The notes beneath the pieces are model-generated. The model did no database searches and was not told the origin of the DNA. It saw only the letters and a program-made list of their open reading frames with translations. From Trichobilharzia regenti (Eukaryota; Platyhelminthes; Trematoda; Strigeidida; Schistosomatidae), in the NCBI GenBank assembly GCA_944472135.2, contig OX235263.1, forward strand, positions 88,568,721 through 88,632,720: a stretch of 64,000 bases of DNA. The letters run 5' to 3'. Below are positions 55,669-64,000 of the stretch, piece by piece. Position 1 is the first letter of the stretch, and the number at the start of each line of letters is the position of its first letter. The position numbers and the translations under genes are program-made.

Positions 55669-55775
55669 CGGTAGGAACAGCGTCTGGACGTGTTCTTTTT
55701 GGAGCTGTTGCAATAAGATCGACTAAACCGAAACTTTGTATCCAAAAAGAACACGTCCAGACGCTGTTCCTACCG
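55669..55775. repeat. Perfect 35-bp inverted repeat with 37-base loop
   Basis: 55669-55703 (CGGTAGGAACAGCGTCTGG...) and 55741-55775 (...CCAGACGCTGTTCCTACCG) are exact inverse copies, 35 of 35. The spacer itself has weak inverse similarity to 55776-55800. A transcript would form a 107-nt hairpin. Confidence 0.92.
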
Positions 55776-55957
55776 TGGCCAAACTTCGGTTGATCAGTTT
55801 TCTTCTCACCTAGAGTGCTCCTTCCCCTTAATCCTCTTGTTTTTTTCTTTTGCTTATTTTGACAAATATTATTATTACAATTATTACTTTTACAGTTATT
55901 ATTATTCGTCATAATTTATGCCCTTCATGCAAACATTCCCTCAGTTCTATTGAATTT
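55776..55957. other. No recognised feature
   Basis: ATT-rich stretch at 55866-55910. Nothing coding. Confidence 0.35.
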
Positions 55958-56144
55958 TTATTTATTTTTATTTACAGCTTGATTCCACACTGTACTTTTG
56001 GTACAGGTATGGAATTTTCAGCATGGGATTTAGGTAGCCCAAATTTTGCAGACCGACCATCGATATCAGGTGTGCGTCGGCAGGGGATCGAACCCCGGAC
56101 CATGTGCATGATCGGTGAGAGTCCTAACCACTGTGCCACCGGAC
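55958..56144 (-). mobile_element. tSINE-1 copy
   Basis: Complete minus-strand copy, head with GGGATCGAACCCCGGACC and the A box complement CTAACCACTGTGCCACC. Confidence 0.9.
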
Positions 56145-57671
56145 TTATTATTAGTGATATTATCTGTTTTCTCAACATATGCCTCCAACTGTTTTATTCC
56201 ACATATTCGTTATTTAATTATGAACCTCTCATTGCAGTCTTACTATCGTCTGTTTAACACAGACAACTTTGTACTACCCACTCACTCACAATACACTTTT
56301 TGTAACCTTGAAATGACTTGTCAATTTTCCTACCCCACACTCTACAAATCTATTATGATTAATCACCACCATTGTCTCTCGTTTTATAATATTTCGTAAT
56401 CGATTTCAGCCTAGCACGTTTGTCACACTCACATGCGACTATTTATTTTGACACCCCTCATAACTAATCTCTTATTCTACGTCAAAAATATTTCCACCGC
56501 ATAACTGGCCTTTGTTGTAACGACAAGAAATATTATATTTTAGAATTGTAAGAACCTAATGTAATGGTCGCAAACTCCCATGAACTTATCATGTATTGAT
56601 TCACATGACAGTTGGACGTTAATCTTAGTGATTGCAATGAAATGATGATCTGATTGTCATGTGGGTCTCATAACTCACTCAGCAGAGTACCAGTCCAGTA
56701 ACTAAGTGGTCAATGATTCGTGTTCTGCTACAACCGCCTAGATTTTCATTTCCTCTTCAGTCATTCAGAATTACAACTGTAGATTAAACATGGCATTGAC
56801 GAGTTCAAAAACAGGTCGAACAACACATCCAGTGTCGGACTGTTGACCAGCTCCAGGCAAAAATAGCATCGTTTTAATCTTTAGACATTGTTGAATGTAC
56901 GCATATCCTGTTGATAAATCCCTAAAATAAAGTGATTTGCGCAACCTGATTACCTAACCACTGTCAGCTAAATACCATTATTCCATATGTGAAATCAAAA
57001 TCAATACATATCAGGCTTCATTCAGTGGATATATATGCAACTGTTGATTTCAACCAACAACCTCTCTTCACATTTATAAATGCAGAGAAACGCACATTAG
57101 CAATCAAAACAGAAGACTGTAGAAATTGAAAAATAATGATAACAGTAATAATCTTTCTGGTTAATGGAAAAAATTTTAGCTTGTTTTCAATGCCTATCAT
57201 GTCAATAGTTTGCTAATAAATTGCTTTCTATGCTGTTGCATATAGGTGCACTGTGTAATTTAATTGGTAGACACACATACAAGCATACACACAATATATA
57301 CGATATTTGCCTACAGAGACAAACATATACACATGCACGGACACACACATACATCTGCTGCTATTATCTATCTATCTATCTATCTGTTTCACTTTCAACC
57401 AATCAGAATTCTCAAAATGTTATCGATTAGAAATGTAATGAAATGTAATGTGTGTAACTTTTAAAAAGAAACCAAAAATAATAAGATTCATTCATTTATT
57501 CACACTTTTTTATATATGGAATAATTATTAAAAGAAAAACAAATGAATATTGAAATTAGCGCAGTGATATCAAAGTTTTATGTACATATGTAGATAAATG
57601 CATAGTTTTTTAATGTAATATTATATATAGAAAAATCAGAATACTGCTGCAGACAACAGCAATAATAATTA
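56145..57671. other. Large stretch without recognised features
   Basis: A simple (ATCT)n run lies at 57364-57383 and CA-rich sequence at 57270-57350, giving low-complexity open frames that I do not accept as genes. Otherwise unassigned. Confidence 0.4.
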
Positions 57672-57864
57672 TTTTTTTATATTTTTGATTACAGCTTGAT
57701 TCCACACCGTATTTTCGGTACAATTGTGGAATTTTCAGCGTGGATATCGGTAGCCCAAAATTCGCAGGCCGACCATTGATATCAGGTGTGCGTCGGCGTG
57801 GGCTCGAACCCCGGACCATGTGCATGGTCGGCAAGAGTCCTAACCACTGTGCCACCGACGCACA
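57672..57864 (-). mobile_element. tSINE-1 copy
   Basis: Complete copy. The head has the B box GGGCTCGAACCCC and ends CACCGACGCAC, giving a 9-bp acceptor-like stem with the 3' side of the head. Confidence 0.92.
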
Positions 57865-58304
57865 TTAGTAGTAATAGTATAGTGGTGTGCTTCTAGGCGG
57901 ACATTTAGGTATACAAATGAAAAAATACCTTCACTCACTTATGATTCCTTATAAATTTCTCTTGACTCTCAGTATTTTTTGAATACTAGTCAAAATATAT
58001 ATATTACAGATACAAGTGTTGAAAAAAGGCGATAGGTGGAAGAAAACAGGGAGCAAGAGAGAGACGGGGAGAGCGAGCGAGGAGATATATTCGTGAGATA
58101 AAAAGGAAACAAATAAATTATTTTTTTATGATTTCAAAAATAATATGTTCATACGAAAAGGAAAAATATATATCTAAGTTGGCAGGATAATGCATTGTAG
58201 TTAGTTAGTTAGTTAATTACGTAAAAGGTATCTATTTATATATTCAGTTACGATAACAGTAATAATGTTAACGATAACGAAAAAAGTATTGCCACTGTAG
58301 ACTT
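57865..58304. other. No recognised feature
   Basis: AG-rich low-complexity tract at 58045-58090. No gene. Confidence 0.35.
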
Positions 58305-58480
58305 CGTCAAGAAGTGATAACACAGTTAGAAAATGACTAGAAACCAGAGGGTCTTGGACACCTATTTTGTTCTGTTGTTGTGACTTTTCACCAATATGAA
58401 TTTATGGCCACATAAAATCTAAGGGTTACGAGGGCAATCTACAGGTTAGGGATCCAATATTTCATGAATCTGATTTCTTC
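58305..58480 (-). mobile_element. hSINE-like copy, very degenerate
   Basis: Follows the tail, ribozyme-like and head order (AGAAAATGACTAGAAACC, CACCTATTTTGTTCTG) with many changes. Confidence 0.4.
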
Positions 58481-59049
58481 TTTTAATTTCCCGAAATGGC
58501 GTCAAAAACAGCTAATTTCATAGATGTACTACATATTCACTTTTGTAATGTTAGACCCTCTACTGTCTAGGGATTCTCCTGAAGATAGCTGATAATGAGC
58601 AGTGACTCAAGTCTTAGTAAGGATTCGATCTCTGTTTGTGGATGCCAGTGTGTGGTGAGAGCTGGCTGCTGGCCAAATTGGTAGACAGTAATTAATTTAC
58701 GTCAAAGTTGATGTCCCAAATATTGGTCGTGAGAAAAATAGGAACAAAGAATTTGCGTGGGTGGATACAGTTAACATGTAGATGATCTGACATTCAAGGA
58801 ACAGCCACAAAGAGAAGCAACCAATCAGAAGACAAGTGTTACAAGTGTATCCGGCTGAGTTGAATCCACATAGCATGAAACGCATGTACTAGATTCTACT
58901 CTCAGCTATCATCAACTAAATGCCTTCATGTTTATCATAAAGCATCATCAAAACGTCTGCACTAAATGTTGACATAGACCAAGCACTCTGGCGTAGTAGG
59001 AATGGATGTGAGTGGCCAGTTCAAACTAGTGGTACTCATTGCACATAAG
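58481..59049. other. No recognised feature
   Basis: No gene or named repeat. Confidence 0.35.
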
Positions 59050-59300
59050 ACTGTTTAAGAGGCCTGTAAGTCTAGTGAATAAATGCATTAGCGCTTAATT
59101 CTATGCATGCTGGATTCGAGTCTCACTGGGAATATCATAACTAACTGTAAACAGAGGTACATTCAGCTGGGAAAGTCTTAAACTGATGAAGAGTCCCAAA
59201 CTAGGACAACGGAAACAGCTGTCCAGTACCCCCAGCTGGTTTTCCAATAGTTCTCTAACTGATTTCGGCTTGTGATGAAATCCTCCATCAAACCATAAGA
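59050..59300 (+). mobile_element. Chimera: SMα head joined to hSINE-A ribozyme region and tail
   Basis: 59060-59180 follows SMα (GTAAGTCTAGTGAATAA, GGATTCGAGTCTCACTGG, AGAGGTACATTCAGCTGGG). From 59183 it follows hSINE-A (AACTGATGAAGAGTCCC, AACGGAAACAGCTGTCC, CTGATTTCGGCTTGTGATG) to AATCCCTGAAAAAGG. The switch lies at the ribozyme segment shared by the two families. Confidence 0.8.
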
Positions 59301-59384
59301 AATCCCTGAAAAAGGAATCAAATTTAAAAAAATTATTTGCTAAGTATTTCTGACCAATCAATAATAATCAGAATAGATTTTAAT

Positions 59385-59572
59385 GTGCGTCGGTGGCACA
59401 GTGGTTAGGAATCTCGCCGACCATGCACATGATCCGGGGTTCGATCCCCTGCCGACGCACACCTGATATCTATGGTCGGCCTGCAAAATTTGGGCTACCG
59501 AAATCCCATGCTGAAAATTCCATACTTGTACGAAAAATACAATGTGGAATCAAGCTGCAATAAAAAAATGTA
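59385..59572 (+). mobile_element. tSINE-1 copy, near-consensus
   Basis: The head (59385-59462) can fold as a tRNA: GTGCGTCGG pairs with CCGACGCAC, GACCATG with CATGATC, and GGGGTTCGATCCCC forms the T arm. Body and A-rich tail are complete. Confidence 0.92.
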
Positions 59573-59944
59573 ATAAAAACTGACTGCAGTCATTTATTTA
59601 TTGATTTATTTGGCGTCGAAAAATATGTATAGATCACAGTGCCTGCCTGGAGGATGCTTATTCCCAGCATTATCGGTAAAAATAAATCAGGCATGAAAAT
59701 AATTCATTTGTAATAAGTAGATCTTTAGCCTATAAAGTTATGGCGGCTGATAATTGATAAATATCTTAGAAATAAATTCTCATCCTATTATATATGGTCA
59801 TGGATACTGTATGCTTTCTGATAGTCATAGTTTTCCATCAACCGACACACATACACCTTTTTCTGCTCTAACTTTCCAGTCTGGCATTATGTAACTGAAG
59901 TCATATTACTGGCTATTCATAATTCACACAGTTCGCGGAGAGAA
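59573..59944. other. No recognised feature
   Basis: No gene or named repeat. Confidence 0.35.
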
Positions 59945-60620
59945 TTGTTATAATTGTTTCCTTTAGTTCCTAGAGGACCATAGGGATTCAGCCATCCACG
60001 TCTCCACTACGTTCGGTTCTCTGCCTACGTTTTTCCCTGGCCCCATATCTACCACATGCTTTCATCTCCTCTTCACATCACCTCCTCTTCCACGTCCCCC
60101 ACCCTCTCAATGATGACCAAATAGCTGCTTCTCAGATGAGTTCCACTCTAGCAATAGCCAGGCATGTGATGTCACTTACTTGCTGGTGGTATATTTTCTC
60201 AGAGTATGGCCACCAATCCATCTCCATTTCTTCCTGCATATTTGTTGCACAATCGGTTCCTACTCGGTTGGTACGCTCATTGACAGAGATCCCTCTCTGT
60301 TGTTGTGATCTTTTCTGGCCAGCCATCTGATCCTGAGTAGTATTAAGCGAAGACAGCTGTTGATGAAGGTGTGTTTGTTCGAAGTACTCTTAGTGACGCA
60401 GCGCGGCGCGAAGTCTCTGATCCGTATAGTAAGTAGCACTGACTTCACATTCGAGTTGGAAATGCGAATGTTATTTTCATGTTGAGTACTGTTGATCTCC
60501 ACACATGCTTGAGTGTAATGAAAGCTTGCCTTAATATTCTCGTCATTTCCACCTATAGTTGAGACGATGCTTCCCAGGTAGGTAGGTAGGCATGTGAAGG
60601 CGGTCGCTTCTCCAAGGTAT
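59945..60620 (-). mobile_element. RTE-type LINE C-terminal part
   Basis: Minus reading from 60620: YLGSIVSTIGGNDENIK, then NSNVKSVLL and a decayed GSETW block, FINSCLRLILLRIRW, NMQEEMEMDWW, and the 3' end complement of TTCCTAGAGGACCATAGG at 59955. Frameshifted. Upstream it is cut off by the PLE-2 sequence. Confidence 0.8.
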
Positions 60621-61690
60621 TGTAAATTATATTATTTTATCTAATTGGGCCAACCGACAGTGTCTTTTAACCTACAGGGCTTTTCCTGCCTGAGTGAGTG
60701 AGTTTGTATGTTTGAATGTCGAATGTCACTACATTTATTCCTGCTTTATTAAGAATCCTACGTAGTGCCTCAAATGTCCTCTACTTATATGGTAAAACTA
60801 TTGTAGATTCCTTTTATCGTCTCTTATTTATGTTATCATTATAAGGTTTTCCCATTATTTTATTGTGCTTTTTTTCACCTTTTCTGATCTTCCTAATGAA
60901 TTTTATAGGATAGTTAGTTATTTAACACCAAAGCCTCTACTTCGGTCTGTCTCATTTAATTGTTTAGGTGTTTTCTTGTACTAATTAGTGCCACTGTTGA
61001 GTTTGTTTGAGAGACATTTAACTAAGACTGCCTTCATGGACAGATAATGGATGAGATGAATTAAAGTCTAAATATCTAATAGAATGTTTTTGTTTATTAT
61101 AAATGCCGCTAGTGTGCAGTTTACCTTCTTTTATTCGTTTAAATTTACAATCTAACATCATTGCTAATACTCCTTCTTCATTTTCTGATTCAAATATAAA
61201 TTGTATTCCCCCTATCAGTGAGTTTATATGTATCAAGAAGCTACATATATGTTCTGTTTTTAACACTGTGGGTGAGTGTCATCCACATATCTCCACTGTA
61301 TTTTTGGAGTAGGATAAAATGTCGTGTTAAGAGCACTACTTTCCCAGCTGTCCATAAATATGTCTGCTACGATAAGGGATATTGGTGACTCCATTGCTAC
61401 ACCTTCTCTTTGTCTATATGTTTTACCTTGGAATTTAAAGATAATAGATATGAGGCATAACTGAATCCTTAAAATAATTTCTTCAATGGGCAGCTTTGTC
61501 CTATGATTGAGTTCAGGATCCGCAGTTAAGTATCGTTTAACTGCTTCTAAAGCTATATTCATGATTGGAATATTAGTGTAAAGACAGACAGCCTTCTTTT
61601 GTTAACTCCAATCATATGCATCAACTCACATGTACTTGTTGATGCAGATGCATTGGAAGAACAGAAACAAGGTCCTATCCTAGTTTTTCT
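60621..61690 (-). mobile_element. PLE-2 copy with reverse-transcriptase domain
   Basis: Minus reading: CLYTNIPIMNIALEAVKRYL (61620-61530), GKTYRQREGVAMESPISLI, VADIFMDSWE and the catalytic motif YVDD in IQWRYVDDT (61290-61270). A frame break follows, then INSLIGGIQFIFESENEEGV, LAMMLDCKFKRIKEGKLHTS, RYLDFNSSHPLSVHEGS, then RRILNKAGINV to about 60640. This is the only PLE here that keeps the RT active site; the GIY-YIG part is missing. Confidence 0.85.
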
Positions 61691-62129
61691 AGACACATAA
61701 TGAAAAATGAGCTATTAACAGGTATTATATCTTGGAGCAGTGCTTTTACAACGTTTCTGACTGACAGGTAGACGTCCTGGTCTCCTCCAAATCATTAAAT
61801 AAACAAGCAAGCTTGAGTCTCTTGGAGTTTGCAGAGGACACATCTGTCAGACAGTTAAAGCTATACTTATGTTTACAAATATAAGCTGTGTGAAGCCTTT
61901 TCTATACCTTGGTAATTTTTCTTTTAACCTTAATTGATTATATCATATTTTGGTTAGTAGAAATGTTGATTTATTTTCACCCTTACCTAGTTACATCATC
62001 ATTTATTAAACGTCATGCTTCATATGTCTAATATCTAACCAAATGATCTTAACGCTCAATATGTTTTTGTTTCATTTCCTATTTTTTTACATTAACCGTT
62101 TCGTAACCAAATACGTCATCGCCTGATTT
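61691..62129. other. No recognised feature
   Basis: Possibly upstream PLE sequence too decayed to read. Confidence 0.3.
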
Positions 62130-63480
62130 TCATAGCTCAATATCTTATTGCTACTGTAGATCCTACACTTTTGTGTTTAATTCGAGAAACTTTGATATTC
62201 AACTGGCCCCAGGATTGCTTATAGTCTCCCATCTCCTGTTCACACGATGTCTTCCATGTCACCCTTGGGCACATGCCCAACTCATCGTTTCCCATTGACC
62301 TTCCACTCGACCAATGGTCAGACATGTGATGTCACCTAACTATCTCTTCAGTGTGTACTCGATTCATCTCCATTTTCTCCGGCATATTTGTTGAAAATAG
62401 GGTTTCGGTTTGTTCCTTCTCAGAGTCTCTTGTTGCTAGTTCTCTCCGATCAGTCATATAATCTTCAATATGGAGCCAATGAAGTAGGCAGCTGTTGACA
62501 ACATTCTGTAATGGCTTGTTAGGAATGCTTTACGTGATGTGTGCACTCCAAGTTTCTGACCGATATAGATCAACCGACGGATTCAGCATTTGTGTTAAAA
62601 ATTCGAATTTTGTAGATGATGCTGGGTGGAGTGAAGAAGATTTCCAAATTGACTTCAGAGTGATGAATGTCTGTATTGCCTTTCGGAATCTGCTGGTTCT
62701 GACATTCTCTTCGGTGGAATCGGCTTTAGTTGAAATTTTACTGCCTAGGCATACAAGTGAAGGAAGTGATCTCTTCCAGATAGGGACTGACACTTGTTGT
62801 GGTTGAGGCTGGTTGGCCGGTTGGTTGGTTGGTTATCTTCACCACCCCCATCTTCTCTATGTTTTCTTCGAAGTCTTCTCTTCGCTGCCTTTGTCATCTG
62901 TCAACATGTAGGTTTTGACCTGTATGTCATCGATTTTATATGATATGAGACATAAATCATCCACGCGCGAAATCTAGATCTTCTAGAGTCCTCTCAACAG
63001 TTCAGGCTATTCCTTTCTACTGGCTCTCCACATTCTTTTGCACAATTCAGTCCAACACTCTTATGAATATCATCAATGACAGTAGGCAGACTGTCTTGTC
63101 TTACTCCTGTATGGAATCTGAACGCCTCTCTGAGTTAACCGTTAAAGACCACCTGACACCTGATATTGTCATATAGCCAGATGTTAAATGAGGTCTCCAT
63201 AGTCTAGAGGTGGTTTCCGAATTACTCCTCAAACAGCGCTGTCGTAGGCTTTTCCAAAGTCGACGAAGTTGAGGTAGAGTGAGAGAAAGAGAAGACTACT
63301 ATTCTATGCTGTATTTGATTTGCATATGATTTGCTTTCTCTGGATTCAGCTTGTGCTGATGGCTGCAGTTCTGCATCTACTGTAACTTTTATTCTCTTCA
63401 GGATGGTGTGGTTGGAGTGGACAAGAGGATGATTCTGAGCCGGTTCTTACAGATCTGTTTTAACCTGCTCCATGTGTTAT
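62130..63480 (-). mobile_element. RTE-type LINE, RT domain to 3' end, defective
   Basis: Minus reading: LYLNFVDFGKAYDSAV (about 63275-63230), FRFHTGVRQDSL, then a palm motif reading LDFARVDDL in place of LDFADDL (about 62970), VCLGSKISTKADSTEENVR and RFRKAIQTFITLKSIWKSSS (open frame 62793-62530), YRSETW and MPEKMEMNR, ending near 62130. The inserted residues in the FADD site and several stops show it is dead. Confidence 0.82.
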
Positions 63481-63719
63481 CGTTATTGTTGTTAGAAATT
63501 AATGTATTTTTCAATTTTTATCTGAAAATGACCAGATTATAATCTAAGACTATAGTTCATCCTTTAATTCAAGATTCCCACCACAATGTACTATCTAGTG
63601 AATGCAAAAATGAGCCCCAAAAATGCAAAAATGCCACCATCACATACTACTGCTATCTAAATCAACTAACATATACGTACTCGTGAAATAAAATGCTTCA
63701 AATATGATAAAGAAGATTT
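63481..63719. other. No recognised feature
   Basis: No gene or named repeat. Confidence 0.35.
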
Positions 63720-64000
63720 GTAACTCATGTGGATGATTCTGAGGTGGTTGTGTTCTCTGAGCTACCTGGATAGTTAATTTGCGAAGCTTTCGTTGCCCTA
63801 CTTACTAGGCAACATCCACACTTCAGCGCGCACTTCAATTTGATGATGAAGTGAGCTTTTTATTAGTCATCTCTTCTGGAGAGTGACCTCGAGCGTCGTG
63901 ACTGGTTGTTTTTGTGTGTTTTCACACTCTCTAGGCTACTTGTTTTGCGGTGGTGTTGATTGTTTCCTTGACTTGCAATTTGATCCTTTGTGTGTGAGAT
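63720..64000 (-). mobile_element. PLE-5 tail, continues past the window
   Basis: Matches 36094-36350: GATAGTTAATTTGCGAAGC, TTGATTGTTTCCTTGACTT. The minus strand carries GGGCAACGAAAGCTTCGC after a potential stem, a hammerhead-like arrangement. The coding part would lie beyond 64000. Confidence 0.75.

Noticed and set aside
57221..57464. Protein-coding frames rich in H, T and I
   Set aside because: They are translations of CA-rich and ATCT simple repeats in two overlapping frames.
1..64000. CRISPR arrays, bacterial operons or defence systems
   Set aside because: No regularly spaced short repeats; gene structure and repeats are those of an animal genome.

Overview
The window is about 64 kb of AT-rich animal DNA. 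Its repeat content points to a blood fluke (Schistosoma): copies of the SMα short retroposon that carries a hammerhead ribozyme, several lineages of Penelope-like elements (PLEs) with a GIY-YIG endonuclease, RTE-type and CR1-type LINE remnants, and tRNA-headed SINEs. I see no rRNA genes, CRISPR arrays, viral genes or bacterial operons. The species call is inference from repeat families, not from a marker gene.

Only one host gene can be supported. It is the C-terminal part of a 12-TM major-facilitator protein of the MFSD6 type: a long final exon at 5910-6939 and a probable upstream exon at 3193-3479, joined across a 2.4-kb intron in compatible phase. A one-base frame break lies near 6030, just before a conserved family motif, so the copy is either a pseudogene or carries a sequence error. 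The N-terminal exons were not found and may lie before the window.

Almost everything else is transposon-derived. Names used below: hSINE-A and hSINE-B, tRNA-headed SINEs whose body keeps a hammerhead-like fold; SMα, the classical hammerhead retroposon; tSINE-1 and tSINE-2, two SINEs with the same tRNA-like head but different tails; gSINE, a fourth tRNA-headed repeat; PLE-1 to PLE-6, PLE lineages that I separate by their GIY-YIG region and tail.

Layout. 1-3.2 kb: degenerate SINEs and a PLE remnant. 3.2-7 kb: the MFS gene. 7.4-9.1 kb: inverted hSINE-A pairs. 9.8-23.5 kb: a large inverted repeat; its right arm holds a PLE, which itself holds a tSINE-1 and an SMα piece, and its loop holds a 3-kb RTE copy (12.2-15.3 kb) and a compound palindrome (15.9-17.2 kb). 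23.7-32.5 kb: PLE, RTE and SINE insertions. 33.1-38.2 kb: a second inverted duplication whose two arms carry different insertions at reciprocally empty sites. 39-56 kb: mostly PLE, SMα, CR1 and SINE copies. 56-59 kb: largely unrecognised. 59.9-64 kb: RTE and PLE reverse-transcriptase remnants on the minus strand.

The most interesting pattern is structural. PLE copies and hammerhead-bearing SINEs both sit repeatedly as head-to-head inverted pairs with tails outward. In five SINE cases and three PLE cases the whole inverted unit is bounded by one 10-15 bp target duplication, so the palindrome went in as a single event. This suggests that the ribozyme SINEs are mobilised by PLE machinery. One hSINE-A copy (34585-34630) also keeps a complete hammerhead core outside the SMα family.
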